Shown piece after piece: positions 1-9,215 of a stretch of DNA of 64,000 bases. Each line of letters begins with the position of its first letter. Within the stretch, counting starts at the first letter, position 1. The DNA comes from Algibacillus agarilyticus. Lineage in GTDB: Bacteria; Pseudomonadota; Gammaproteobacteria; Enterobacterales; Alteromonadaceae. A model generated the notes under the pieces. That model did no database searches, was not told the DNA's origin, and saw only the letters and a program-made list of their open reading frames with translations. The position numbers and the translations under genes are program-made. The DNA lies in assembly GCF_003286125.1 (NCBI RefSeq), contig NZ_QMED01000024.1:19697-83696 (forward strand). The letters are read 5' to 3'.

Positions 1-601
1 GCCTAATATCGCTTTCTAATTGCTTGGCGATCTCAATGGTATCAAGCGCATCACCGGTTTGCGGATCAAACTCCATTAACTGGGCACTGACCATCGCACA
101 GCTATAATCGTTTGACACTAATCGACCAACTTTACCTGACTTTTCCACATTCTGTTTAACGGTTTCTAATCCGGCTTCATCAGCTTGAAAATCAGCAGGA
201 ATGACTGGACCACCCGCAAAACCATCTTCAACCACTTCAGTGAACCTAACAGCGGGTGAAAACAATGAATTCACACTTACCCGATTCACTCCGGGTATAA
301 AAAAGAGCTGGTCGTGAACGTTTTTCAACGTCGAGAAAAAAGAAGCATTGTAGATATCATCTGAAGGGTCACACAACGAAATCAATATGTTATTCGCTCC
401 TCCAAAATCTTGTTGATAATCTAAATACGTTTTCATGTATTCATGTTGCAACGGAATATTTTTGGTAAAAGCAGCATCTAATTTTATTTGTGCCGCGTGG
501 TAGGCAAAAAACAGTGTAAACAGACTAAAAACAACGACAACCGCTTTTTTTTGTTTAAATAACATCATTTCGATAAAAGTAACTAAACGAGAAAATTGCA
601 T
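1..601 (-). CDS. RND/MMPL-type exporter, N-terminal part (cut by window edge)
   Basis: Open reading frame read on the minus strand from an ATG at 601 (MQFSRLVTFIEMMLF) to the left edge without a stop, so about 200 N-terminal residues are present. There is one hydrophobic segment at about residues 18-36 (VVVVFSLFTLFFAYHAA), followed by a periplasmic-looking stretch containing FIPGVNRVSVNSLFSP, as in the first periplasmic loop of COG1033-type RND superfamily transporters. The start lies 18 bp downstream of the Ycf48-like gene's stop, so it is probably the last visible gene of the minus-strand operon beginning with DUF1302. Members of this family move lipids or other hydrophobic compounds; the substrate here is unknown. 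The family call is fairly safe, the function is not. Confidence 0.75.
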   Translation of the reverse strand, partial: MQFSRLVTFIEMMLFKQKKAVVVVFSLFTLFFAYHAAQIKLDAAFTKNIPLQHEYMKTYLDYQQDFGGANNILISLCDPSDDIYNASFFSTLKNVHDQLFFIPGVNRVSVNSLFSPAVRFTEVVEDGFAGGPVIPADFQADEAGLETVKQNVEKSGKVGRLVSNDYSCAMVSAQLMEFDPQTGDALDTIEIAKQLESDIR

Positions 602-619
602 ATAAAAACCTAAATAATG

Positions 620-1648
620 TTAATAAGCAGAAGGAAACTTGAAGGCGCTGATACCTAATTCACCTACAGTGATAATATGATTTTTATAAAAAAGTCCCGA
701 TGTTTGGCTTTTCGAGCTTAATTTTTTAATATCTTGGTAGCCTATATTATCGTTATATAAACTTAATAAATTCGAATTTGCCAATATCAAAAATTGATTG
801 TTCGGCAGAATAATAATCTGGTTAATCGATGTTTTTCTTTTACTGTGCAGAGGCTGCCAATCTGTTTCAACACGTTGAAAAACATGCCCACGAAGCCCAG
901 CAACAATGACAAACTCATCTGTTATTTGCACATCAAAAAACGAACCTGCATAAATTTCATCTTCACGATACCATGTTGTACCTTGATCAATACTTTTTGC
1001 AATAAGTCCGGCTTCACCAACAACCCATAAATCGCCATTAGCGAATGCTAATTTATTTAAATGGGGCAACACAGCGGCTAATTCTTCTTGATACTCGTCT
1101 TCACTACTTTGCTTTATTTCATTTAAGTATTCAATATCATCAACGGGCAATAAAGTCGCATGTAATTCTTTATGCCAAGTTAAACCCCCATCTAGGGTGC
1201 GCATAAATAGTCCATATGCACCAATCGCAATCCCTTGTTTATCATTAAAAAATAAAATATCAAAAAACGGTTTTTCTAAGCTAAAATCTTGAAATTGTAT
1301 AGTCCACGTTTCTCCATGATCTGGACTATATAAAATGGTAGCACCATGTCCAACAGCCCAAACTTGACCAGTCTCAAGCGCAAAAACGCCCGTTAACATC
1401 TCGGCAGTAGGAACAGGCTTCTGCCGCCACTCGAAAGACTCAGCCGGTTCATTGTTCGTTTTATTAGCGACTACAATATGACCTCTTTCACCCACCGCTA
1501 TTAACGCATTACGGGTTTGCGAAATATCTAATAATAAAGATTTAGGTGCTAACGGCTGGATCTCAGCATTTTTAGCTAAGACATCAATAGAGACAATCAA
1601 TAATAATAAAATAAGAAGCGGATGAGTGAAATTCAATTTAAACCTCAA
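620..1648 (-). CDS. Ycf48-like beta-propeller protein, secreted
   Basis: 342 residues with a Sec signal peptide (hydrophobic stretch LLILLLLIVSIDVLA, cleavage about residue 25). The body consists of repeated short blades of the BNR/Ycf48 type: WAVGHGATILYSPDHGETW, then GIAIGAYGLFMRTLDGGLTW and LWVVGEAGLIAKSIDQGTTW, each with a G...S.D.G.TW signature. Ycf48 is a photosystem II assembly factor in cyanobacteria, but this organism has no photosynthetic genes in view; in heterotrophic proteobacteria such propellers commonly sit beside RND exporters and DUF1302/DUF1329 proteins, as here. It probably acts in the periplasm as a scaffold or partner of the exporter encoded immediately downstream. Fold assignment is from the visible repeats; the role is inference. 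Confidence 0.75.
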   Translation of the reverse strand: MRFKLNFTHPLLILLLLIVSIDVLAKNAEIQPLAPKSLLLDISQTRNALIAVGERGHIVVANKTNNEPAESFEWRQKPVPTAEMLTGVFALETGQVWAVGHGATILYSPDHGETWTIQFQDFSLEKPFFDILFFNDKQGIAIGAYGLFMRTLDGGLTWHKELHATLLPVDDIEYLNEIKQSSEDEYQEELAAVLPHLNKLAFANGDLWVVGEAGLIAKSIDQGTTWYREDEIYAGSFFDVQITDEFVIVAGLRGHVFQRVETDWQPLHSKRKTSINQIIILPNNQFLILANSNLLSLYNDNIGYQDIKKLSSKSQTSGLFYKNHIITVGELGISAFKFPSAY

Positions 1649-1765
1649 ATTGTGTTAACGATCAAGATAGGTAGAAATAAAGCTGAAAGGACCCGCAGTG
1701 ATGCAATATGTCATCACTGCTTTAAGGCTGACTTAAATTAACGAGATCGCTAACCGATATGCGCG

Positions 1766-3133
1766 TTATCGTTTACCCGCTCGACGTAAGGCCGAAGTGG
1801 TAAAATCTTTAGGCGATAACTCAACACTAAAATCATACATTGGTTCATTGTTATCTAAACCTAAAGCTAAATAACGACGAGAGTTTAAATCATGATAAAC
1901 ATCAAGTGTTGACCAATGCGTTGGGACTTCGTAGTAGTTTAAACCATAAGAAAAATTGACACGATAAAGTTCATCACGCGCATCATAAGCATCCGCTACA
2001 TGAATTTGCCAACTATCTTCATCAATATAAAAAACACGCTTTTTATAAATATGACTTGTGCCTTCTTTCAGATCGGCTTCAACCACCCAAACACGATGTT
2101 TTTCGTAACGAGTGTATTCTGGGTTTATATGACCAGCATGCAAAATATCATCATAACTAATACCTTTAGCATGCAGTTTATAACTGTTATAAGGAATATA
2201 CAGTTCTTGTTTACCCTTCAAAACCCAATTATATCGGTCTGGCGAACCATTATATAAATCAAAATCATCTGTTGTTCTTAAACCATCTGATGCAGTACCG
2301 GGTGCGTCATACGCTACGTTAGGCGCTTTACGAACACGACGTTGGCCTGTGTTGTAAGTCCAGGCATTACGGGGCGTTTTAACTTGGTCCATGGTTTCGT
2401 GCACCAATAATGCAGTCCCCTTTAAACGAGCGGGTGATGTCACTTCTTGGCTAAATTTAAATAAAATATTGGTATTTTCAAGCACTTCCGTTGTCGCATC
2501 TTTCATCGAATATTGAAAAATAATACGCTCATCAAAACCAATAAATGTGTAATCACCCGAAGAAGTCGGCATTGCTTGGCCACCGTTACGAATTGCGGAT
2601 TCACCTCGATAGCGTAATACATGGTTCCAAATAACTTCTAACCCCGTTTTAGGTATCGGAAAAGGAATACCAATCGCAGTCCCTTTAATACCATTTCCGC
2701 CTTCAACTAATTCAGCACGTGTTGCGTTAGCCAAGGTTGCATCATAAACATGCTGAGGGTTTGAAGCCGTTCTTCTAGTTGGGTATACCGGCATTTTAAA
2801 GGTCTCAGGGTAAGTCGCAAAAAGCGCTTTTTGCCCTGCCGATAAATTGTCGCTATATTGACTGACATTTTTAGCATCAATCGTAAATAAGGGCTGATCA
2901 GTCGTAAACGGATCCGGATGGTGATTCCCTACTTTATAATTTGCAGGGGCTTTTGTTATACCTTGTGTCCAAGCCGGAATACTACCGTCTTTATTACCTG
3001 CCTTTTCAGCCCCGAGCGGCGTTAAATCTTTACCTAGGCGTGCTGCTTCATCTGCCGTTACTTTAGCCCATATTGCACTTGAAGAAAGAGTCAGTGCAAT
3101 GGTTGTTGCTATCAATGTTGTTTTATTAATCAT
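1766..3133 (-). CDS. DUF1329 family periplasmic protein (LolA/LolB-like fold family)
   Basis: 455 residues with a clear signal peptide (TTLIATTIALTLSSSAIWA, cleavage about residue 23). The mature start KVTADEAARLGKDLTPLGAEKAGNKDGSIPAW is the usual DUF1329 opening, and the C-terminal half (YDARDELYRVNFSYGLNYYEVP) also fits. The family is annotated as outer-membrane lipoprotein-sorting-like because of structural resemblance to LolA/LolB, but no member's function is certain. It is separated from the DUF1302 gene by 15 bp and precedes the Ycf48-like gene, so one transcript is likely. DUF1302 and DUF1329 genes occur together in many proteobacteria, often near lipid, sterol or hydrocarbon genes; no such enzymes are in the visible neighbourhood. 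Confidence 0.85.
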   Translation of the reverse strand: MINKTTLIATTIALTLSSSAIWAKVTADEAARLGKDLTPLGAEKAGNKDGSIPAWTQGITKAPANYKVGNHHPDPFTTDQPLFTIDAKNVSQYSDNLSAGQKALFATYPETFKMPVYPTRRTASNPQHVYDATLANATRAELVEGGNGIKGTAIGIPFPIPKTGLEVIWNHVLRYRGESAIRNGGQAMPTSSGDYTFIGFDERIIFQYSMKDATTEVLENTNILFKFSQEVTSPARLKGTALLVHETMDQVKTPRNAWTYNTGQRRVRKAPNVAYDAPGTASDGLRTTDDFDLYNGSPDRYNWVLKGKQELYIPYNSYKLHAKGISYDDILHAGHINPEYTRYEKHRVWVVEADLKEGTSHIYKKRVFYIDEDSWQIHVADAYDARDELYRVNFSYGLNYYEVPTHWSTLDVYHDLNSRRYLALGLDNNEPMYDFSVELSPKDFTTSALRRAGKR

Positions 3134-3148
3134 ATCAAGATGCCTAAC

Positions 3149-5197
3149 TTATATTGAATATTTAATACTAAAAGATACATAATCTCTATCAGAAAACGAG
3201 TTAGTTGTCCCTACCCCGCCCCAGAAGGCATTATATGAAAAGTCAGCACTTAGCTTGTTTTGATAATCAATAGTCACACCTAAGCTGCCAGATTTGCGTT
3301 CTTCAACAAACAAAAACATCGGATCAGGCGTGATGCCTTTCACATCATGAGAAAAAATAGCACGAGGGAAAACATTAACCATGCCTAAAACATTGTTATA
3401 AGTTAATTTGCTAACCAATCGATAACCCCATGCATCTTCAGTTGGAAAGGGATTAGTTTCATGCCCGCCAGATAATGAACCTCTCACACCTTGCTTAAAA
3501 TCATCATAACCAGCGCGTGCCGTACCGGGTCCATTTAAATATTGATCTAAACCATCAGGAAAATCATCAATATAGACATAGCCAGCTTCTGCAAGCAATG
3601 CAACCGAGTCGGCACCTAATGTTGGCCCTAATAAATGAGTTACCGTGGCTTGAAATTGAGTTGTATCTCGGCGTATATAACCTTGAGCAATGTCACCAGA
3701 TTGAATACCTTCAATTTGAGATATCCCCGCTGCCGCTTCAAAGCCTGGTATGCCCGCATTAGCTAATTGTTCAGGCATCGCGGCATAAAGTAACTCAACA
3801 TCATCTAATTGTAAGGGCTCATCTTGTCGATGTGCTATTTCACCGGCAAACGCAGTCTCGCCGATACTGGTATTAAAACTAAACCCATAAAGTTTAATAT
3901 CTTCTGGATATTCTAAAATGGCCTGTGTAAACACATCAAACTCTTGCAATGCATCTGGATTAGCGCCATTGGCTAAAAGGTTAGCAACATCACCCTGCAA
4001 ACTCGCAGTCGTAAAATTAGAGGCTCGGCCTGAAATTAAAGGACGACGGCTATGATAATTCATATGATAAAAGCTAAACTCAGTGTCATTCAAATCTGGA
4101 GAATATATTGAAAACTTAATCCCATATTGCCCTTGGTCATCCGGTTCAATATCTGTATTTTTACCCATTACAGATACTTTTGTGCCTAACCCAATTAAAG
4201 CCAAAGGTATATTGGCCGCAACAGCCGCTTTTTGATCTTCAGGGGCCGTTAAATAAGCCGCACGTAGACCATTCAATTGCGCAACTACGTATTCCGCATT
4301 CATGTCAGGGTTTTGCGTAAAGCCTAATTGTACATTATTTTGATAACCCCCATCTCCGGCAAAATCATTAGTTGAAAAATAACTTCCTGGTGCCGGTAAA
4401 ATTGTTTTCTCCCATTCATATTGATAATACATATCTAATGAGATGTTCTCGGTTAAGCCAATCGACGTCCAAATCATACCAACAGGAATAAAAGCTTCTT
4501 TTAATTCAGCACCGGGGGCTTTTAATCTGGCAATATCCACAGGGTTAATCGAGTTAATACCATGCGAGATAAGTGTGCTTTCTCCCCAACTAACAACTTG
4601 GTCACCTATACGAATAGAAACAGGGGTTTCTTCACCCAGCGTGAAGTCGGCATAGAAAAAAGCGTCTAATAATCGAAAGTCTTGGCATACTTGCTTTTTC
4701 GATTCTTCATCTGCACATACGTCATAGCGCGAGCCCGTTAATGGGTTGTTCCAAGCCGCACTGCCTTTAGCTTGATCATCATAAAAATACATAAAGCGTG
4801 TAAAAAAGCCATAATCACCCGCATTGATATCAACTTCATGTGTACCTTTAAATAAGGTACTAAATGCTTCACCCGGATCATGGTTTAAATTACCTAAATC
4901 GCCATTAGCCGAATACGACCCTGATTGCTGCCAAATATCATTGCTGGCATAAATAGGATTAGATAACGAATAGTTAGACCAATCAAATCGAGGGTGGTTA
5001 TTTTTCCCTATCAGATCAAAATTACGGTCTTCAATTCGATAGCTAGTACCTAGTGTGAAAGTTGAATCAAAACTAATGGTAAAGTCACCTATTTCAAATT
5101 CACTGGCAATTGATGACGAACTCATCGCAAGTGCAATAGCTGCACTTAACACTTTTATTACAGGTGTTTTAGCTAAATCTTTACCGCTTAGCTTCAT
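3149..5197 (-). CDS. DUF1302 family outer-membrane protein
   Basis: 682 residues. An N-terminal signal peptide (VLSAAIALAMSSSSIASEF) is followed by EIGDFTISFDSTFTLGTSYRIEDR, the characteristic opening strand of DUF1302, and alternating amphipathic strands run to a C-terminal aromatic residue pattern (FSIKYSI). Motifs RIGDQVVSWGEST and INPVDIARLRAPG-like INPVDIARLKAPGAEL are typical. It is probably an outer-membrane beta-barrel and is the first gene of the minus-strand operon DUF1302-DUF1329-Ycf48-RND. A GGGAG ribosome binding site lies just before the ATG. The 220-bp gap upstream is AT-rich and presumably carries the promoter. Substrate and function are not known for this family. Confidence 0.85.
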   Translation of the reverse strand: MKLSGKDLAKTPVIKVLSAAIALAMSSSSIASEFEIGDFTISFDSTFTLGTSYRIEDRNFDLIGKNNHPRFDWSNYSLSNPIYASNDIWQQSGSYSANGDLGNLNHDPGEAFSTLFKGTHEVDINAGDYGFFTRFMYFYDDQAKGSAAWNNPLTGSRYDVCADEESKKQVCQDFRLLDAFFYADFTLGEETPVSIRIGDQVVSWGESTLISHGINSINPVDIARLKAPGAELKEAFIPVGMIWTSIGLTENISLDMYYQYEWEKTILPAPGSYFSTNDFAGDGGYQNNVQLGFTQNPDMNAEYVVAQLNGLRAAYLTAPEDQKAAVAANIPLALIGLGTKVSVMGKNTDIEPDDQGQYGIKFSIYSPDLNDTEFSFYHMNYHSRRPLISGRASNFTTASLQGDVANLLANGANPDALQEFDVFTQAILEYPEDIKLYGFSFNTSIGETAFAGEIAHRQDEPLQLDDVELLYAAMPEQLANAGIPGFEAAAGISQIEGIQSGDIAQGYIRRDTTQFQATVTHLLGPTLGADSVALLAEAGYVYIDDFPDGLDQYLNGPGTARAGYDDFKQGVRGSLSGGHETNPFPTEDAWGYRLVSKLTYNNVLGMVNVFPRAIFSHDVKGITPDPMFLFVEERKSGSLGVTIDYQNKLSADFSYNAFWGGVGTTNSFSDRDYVSFSIKYSI

Positions 5198-5419
5198 ATT
5201 TTTCTCCCAAATTGCCTTCGGTACTACTCGGCATTGTTATTTAAATAGGTAAACCAAATAATATAATTACAATATATTAACACTCACATCAGGTCTTACC
5301 AGTATTAATTTATTAATATTTCAACAGGTAAGCATTTATGTCAAGAAAACACTTACTCTCTTTGTAGATTAATTGTTATAAAATGTAAAATTAATCATCG
5401 ATTGTTTATTAAATGAACG

Positions 5420-5977
5420 TCAGTGAATAAAATCGATGATTGGGACCGTTAATGGATGATGAATTTTGAAAGTGCTTTCAAAAAAGCCATCTTCACTCGC
5501 TACCATTAAGTGCTCATGATCAATAATAATACTCCAACTTAATTTTTTATTAATACTACGCGACAAACTTTCAATTAATGATGTCTGTAACTCAATCATT
5601 TGTAACTGTGGATGTTTATTAATTTTATTAAGTAGTTTCTCATTCTTGTCTTTATCACAATAAAATAACCAAACATGTTCACTTTTCGCTTTTGCTTTTT
5701 CCAAACTATCTAGGGTAAGCGTGCCCACACTACACCAATGTAAATAATGACTTTGGTTACGTCGAATATACAATTCAGGTTCGTCAAACTGCTGACAATT
5801 AGGGCTGATCTGCATTTGTGAGTGATGCAACAAAGCACACGCCAGTAATTTTTCAACAAAATAAAAAGGCGTTATACGCGATGAGTAAGCAAGTGTTTGA
5901 GTAAAATGCTCATAATTATCAGAATCAATACGCGAAACATCAAATTGTGCACTGACTAACAAATTAGAATACGACAT
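5420..5977 (-). CDS. yaeQ: YaeQ family protein
   Basis: 185 residues. The order of motifs follows YaeQ: an N-terminal beta-rich part (LVSAQFDVSRIDSDNYEHF), then TPFYFVEKLLACALLHH, the acidic DEPELY, the W..G strand, and a C-terminal SWSIIIDHEHLMV. YaeQ proteins have a PD-(D/E)XK-like fold, with DEP(D/E)L as part of the putative active site, which is kept here. The sequence is divergent from enterobacterial YaeQ, and the biochemical activity of the family is uncertain; an early link to RfaH-related haemolysin transcription in Escherichia coli has not been generalised. It stands alone between the DUF1302 operon and rlmM on the same strand. Confidence 0.72.
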   Translation of the reverse strand: MSYSNLLVSAQFDVSRIDSDNYEHFTQTLAYSSRITPFYFVEKLLACALLHHSQMQISPNCQQFDEPELYIRRNQSHYLHWCSVGTLTLDSLEKAKAKSEHVWLFYCDKDKNEKLLNKINKHPQLQMIELQTSLIESLSRSINKKLSWSIIIDHEHLMVASEDGFFESTFKIHHPLTVPIIDFIH

Positions 5978-6078
5978 TTGACACCTCAGCTAAACTTCAA
6001 CCATTGTTTTAGTTTAGTGCTAAGGCGTCAAGTTAGCCATTTTTGCATGTTTAATAAAATAATTTAAGTGGATTTATT

Positions 6079-7143
6079 CTATTTATCGTAACGTGCTATA
6101 CAACGTAAATGTACCGTCACTTCTTCACGATCATGGTATAAGTGCTTAGCCACTAAGCTATAACGAATATCGTGATCAGATAATTTTTCTTCGATCGTTT
6201 GAAAACTATCTTTCACTGATTGATAACGTTGCTTCATTGGAAGTTTCAAATTAAAAATGGCTTCTTGGCAATCACCATTGATCAACCAATTTGCCATCAG
6301 CCGAGCAACCTTTGTTGGCTTTTCAACCATGTCACATACTAGCCAATGTACATTTTTTTTACGTGGTTTAAAGGCAAATCCATCTTCTTGAAAATGCTTA
6401 ACTTGCCCCGTATCCATTAAGCGAGTATCCATTGCACCATTATCAACGGCCGCGACAAACATGCCTAATTGCACCAGTTGATAGGTCCAACCGCCAGGTG
6501 AAGCACCCAGATCAACCGATTGCATACTTGACGCTAAACGCGTTTCTCGTTCTTCAGGTGGTACAAAATATAAAAAAGCTTCTTCTAACTTTAATGAAGA
6601 ACGGCTGGGCGCATTTTTAGACGCTTTTAAGCGGTGTATACCTAAATGATGAGCTGATGAATTGGTTAAAACGCTCGCGCCAAGAATAATATGACTCGAT
6701 TCTTGAAGAAAAAGGTGTAATGCACGCTTAGCACCTCTGCGTAAAATACGTTTTTTTTCTAAAGCTTTTGTTAAAGGTAACGTAAATTTTTTGGCAAATT
6801 TTGCCATTTCTTTACCGTTGTTAGTATCAGGATAATCAATAGAAACATGACTAAACTCTTCACCATTTAACGCCTCAACAATAGGTGTTATACGATCTCC
6901 CTCGGTTAACTCTTCTAACCGAGAAACCACACGAAACCATTGACGGCAAAAAATAACGTCTTGTAACTTAATTAACTTAAAGAGCAAGCCATTTTCAGCT
7001 TCAGTTGCGCTAAACTCAATAAAACCTTCGTTTTCTTTAACTTTACAAAAACCGTATATTTCTTTCATTGCCGCTTTATCTTGGATCTCTGCGGCTAAAT
7101 CTTTTTCAAAACCGGGGCGGCAATATAAAATATAATCTGACAT
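6079..7143 (-). CDS. rlmM: 23S rRNA (cytidine2498-2'-O)-methyltransferase RlmM
   Basis: 354 residues, the usual length. It has an N-terminal THUMP-like/ferredoxin-like region (residues about 1-170) and a Rossmann SAM-binding methyltransferase domain starting with SVDLGASPGGWTYQLV. The downstream VCDMVEKP and NLKLPMKQR stretches supply the acidic and lysine residues of the K-D-K-type 2'-O-methyltransferase site. RlmM methylates C2498 of 23S rRNA in the peptidyl transferase centre. The gene starts exactly where the DUF423 gene ends (shared base 7143), continuing the gcvA-ygdD-rlmM arrangement known from Escherichia coli. Identification is very secure. Confidence 0.96.
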   Translation of the reverse strand: MSDYILYCRPGFEKDLAAEIQDKAAMKEIYGFCKVKENEGFIEFSATEAENGLLFKLIKLQDVIFCRQWFRVVSRLEELTEGDRITPIVEALNGEEFSHVSIDYPDTNNGKEMAKFAKKFTLPLTKALEKKRILRRGAKRALHLFLQESSHIILGASVLTNSSAHHLGIHRLKASKNAPSRSSLKLEEAFLYFVPPEERETRLASSMQSVDLGASPGGWTYQLVQLGMFVAAVDNGAMDTRLMDTGQVKHFQEDGFAFKPRKKNVHWLVCDMVEKPTKVARLMANWLINGDCQEAIFNLKLPMKQRYQSVKDSFQTIEEKLSDHDIRYSLVAKHLYHDREEVTVHLRCIARYDK

Positions 7144-7520
7144 TAAAATCGTTTAACTCCAAAATAACCCAAATTCAGCCATGCAAATATAAATGCGAGC
7201 CCGCCGATTGGGGTAAGAGGCCACAAAAATGACCATTCAAAGACAGCTAATCCATATAAACTGCCAGAAAAAAATATAATACCAACAATTAAGCTTAATG
7301 CAGAAATTAACACACTGCGATCAGACTGGTATTTATATAAAATGCTCAAGGCAAGTAACCCTAAGGCGTGAAAAAACTGATATTCAACTGCAGTCTGAAC
7401 TGCCTCTAAAGACGCTAAGTTTAAACTGTTTTTTAACGCATGTGCAGCAAATGCACCCAAACTAACGGCTAAAGCTAAAAATAAGCAGGCACTAACAAAC
7501 AAAATTTTATACAGGGGCAT
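7143..7520 (-). CDS. ygdD: DUF423 (YgdD-like) inner-membrane protein
   Basis: 125 residues with four predicted membrane segments and the DUF423 hallmarks LGAFAAHALKN and EYQFFHALGLLALS near the N-terminus, and FSGSLYGLAV and TPIGGLAFI further on. The start chosen is the ATG at 7520, which lies 9 bp after an AAGG ribosome binding sequence; two TTG codons in frame just upstream are less likely. It overlaps the end of the hydrolase gene by 14 bp and abuts rlmM. Function of DUF423 is unknown; the conserved link with rlmM and gcvA suggests only co-transcription. Confidence 0.9.
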   Translation of the reverse strand: MPLYKILFVSACLFLALAVSLGAFAAHALKNSLNLASLEAVQTAVEYQFFHALGLLALSILYKYQSDRSVLISALSLIVGIIFFSGSLYGLAVFEWSFLWPLTPIGGLAFIFAWLNLGYFGVKRF

Positions 7521-8142
7521 CAACAAACGCCTTAATCAAATGAATAGCTGAACTTAAGTTATCATCTAAGCTGAAACCACTGGCTTTTCTGGGTTTAAAA
7601 CTATGGTCACCGTCTGGTAGCCATTTAATACGTGTTGATAGGTATTGCGCTAATTGATAGCTTTCTACATCGCTTTTATTACCAAAAGTATCTCGTTCAC
7701 CTTGAATAATTAAAAAAGGCGATGTGATCGCATTAAAATGGGCTAATCGTGTTTTCTCTGGCTTACCTGGCGGATGAAATGGGTAACCTAAAGCGATAAC
7801 CCCAGCGATTAAATCAGCACAAATTAATGATAAGTGTGAAGCAATCCGACCGCCCATCGATTTACCGGCAATAAAAACAGGTACATCAGTTTCTTCGACA
7901 GCTTCATATAACACCGCTTTATAACTTTCGATTAAGATATCAAGCTTGTTAGGTGGTCGCCTTTTACCGGTTTCATACATCATTTGCATATACGGAAAAT
8001 CAAATAATAAAACACTGATGCCTTGTGCTGATAAATTACGCGCCATAAACTGCATAAAATCATGCTGGCTGCCCGCACCTGCACCATGCGCTAAAATCAA
8101 TAGCGCATTTGGGGTTTCGGCTTTAAAATATTGCTTGTTCAT
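7507..8142 (-). CDS. alpha/beta hydrolase of the KANL3/Tex30 (COG3571) type
   Basis: 211 residues. It begins with the oxyanion-hole motif ILAHGAGAG, has the nucleophile elbow AGKSMGGR (GxSxG with Ser in the middle), a late Asp (GERDTFG) and a terminal His in LPDGDHSFKPRK, giving a complete Ser-Asp-His triad. These fit the small predicted hydrolases of COG3571. The ATG at 8142 is preferred over an in-frame TTG one codon earlier. It overlaps gcvA by 20 bp and ygdD by 14 bp, so translation is probably coupled. In Escherichia coli gcvA is followed directly by ygdD, so the hydrolase is an addition to that cluster. Substrate unknown. Confidence 0.85.
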   Translation of the reverse strand: MNKQYFKAETPNALLILAHGAGAGSQHDFMQFMARNLSAQGISVLLFDFPYMQMMYETGKRRPPNKLDILIESYKAVLYEAVEETDVPVFIAGKSMGGRIASHLSLICADLIAGVIALGYPFHPPGKPEKTRLAHFNAITSPFLIIQGERDTFGNKSDVESYQLAQYLSTRIKWLPDGDHSFKPRKASGFSLDDNLSSAIHLIKAFVDAPV

Positions 8143-9040
8143 CAATAATTTCTTCTTGTTCTTTTTTCACTAATGCTAACATCCAAGCCCTAAACGTATT
8201 TATTTTACCGATGTCTTTTTGACTATTTCGGCAAACCAAGTAATAAGCGTTTTTAGTAATTAACATTTCAGGAAAAGGTTGAATTAAACGACCAGCTTCT
8301 AGTTCAGGTCGTGCAAGCACACTATGCCCTAACGCAATACCTTGACCAAAAACCGCCGCCTGAATAACCATACTAGAATGGCTAAAAATGGGGCCATGGT
8401 TTACATTAATATTTTTTAAATCAAACTTACGACACCAAAGTTTCCAATATTTACGATTACTGTCATGTAATAAATTATGAAAAGTTAAATCCGATAGTTT
8501 ATTTAATGGTTTGTCTAATGTAATTAAATTTGGCGAGCACACGGGGGTTAAATATTCGGTATGCAATTTAGTCGCTTCTAATCCGGGCCAGTTACCTCGC
8601 CCAAAATAGATAGCAACATCAACATCATCAGTTAAAGAGCCTTCATCCATATCAACCGCTTTAATTCTTACATCAATCTCAGGGTGTTGGGTTGAAAACA
8701 AATTAAGTCGAGGTACAAGCCATTGAATAGCAAAACTAGCCGGTAAACTCACTGTGATCGCACCTTTAGCACCTTTAGCTAATAAACGTTCTGTTGATTC
8801 ATAAAGCGCATTAAATATATCTTTGATGTCGACATGATACGACTGACCTTCTTCTGTTAATAACAAGGCTCTATTTTTTCGCATGAAAAGTTTAATACCG
8901 AGAAACTCTTCTAACGCTTTTATTTGATGCGACACAGCCGCTTGAGTAACGAACAACTCCTCTGCAGCCTTTGTAAAACTTAGGTGTCGAGCTGCTGCTT
9001 CAAATGTTCGTAAAGAATTAAGTGGGGGTAATCGTCTCAT
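8123..9040 (-). CDS. gcvA: LysR-family regulator GcvA
   Basis: 305 residues. The N-terminal winged helix-turn-helix reads LRTFEAAARHLSFTKAAEEL then VTQAAVSHQIKALE, a near-signature of GcvA, followed by the LysR substrate-binding domain from about residue 92 (VSLPASFAIQWLVPRL). In enteric bacteria GcvA activates the glycine-cleavage operon gcvTHP when glycine is present and represses it otherwise. Its position upstream of ygdD and rlmM matches the Escherichia coli order. No gcvTHP genes are in the window, so the target is elsewhere. A related AmpR-like regulator is an alternative, but the context favours GcvA. Confidence 0.88.
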   Translation of the reverse strand: MRRLPPLNSLRTFEAAARHLSFTKAAEELFVTQAAVSHQIKALEEFLGIKLFMRKNRALLLTEEGQSYHVDIKDIFNALYESTERLLAKGAKGAITVSLPASFAIQWLVPRLNLFSTQHPEIDVRIKAVDMDEGSLTDDVDVAIYFGRGNWPGLEATKLHTEYLTPVCSPNLITLDKPLNKLSDLTFHNLLHDSNRKYWKLWCRKFDLKNINVNHGPIFSHSSMVIQAAVFGQGIALGHSVLARPELEAGRLIQPFPEMLITKNAYYLVCRNSQKDIGKINTFRAWMLALVKKEQEEIIDEQAIF

Positions 9041-9215
9041 GATGTATTAGTTTTTCTTATCCGAACAAATAATTTTAATCATTTTTAATAGACATGCATA
9101 TCAAGTAAATTATACACGTCAAAGGAAAGATGGTACTTAATTAAAGATTTAGCCACTTTTTTTAACATAAAAAGAAACTTTATTACATAAATTTTACTAA
9201 TGTAGGAATTAAATT

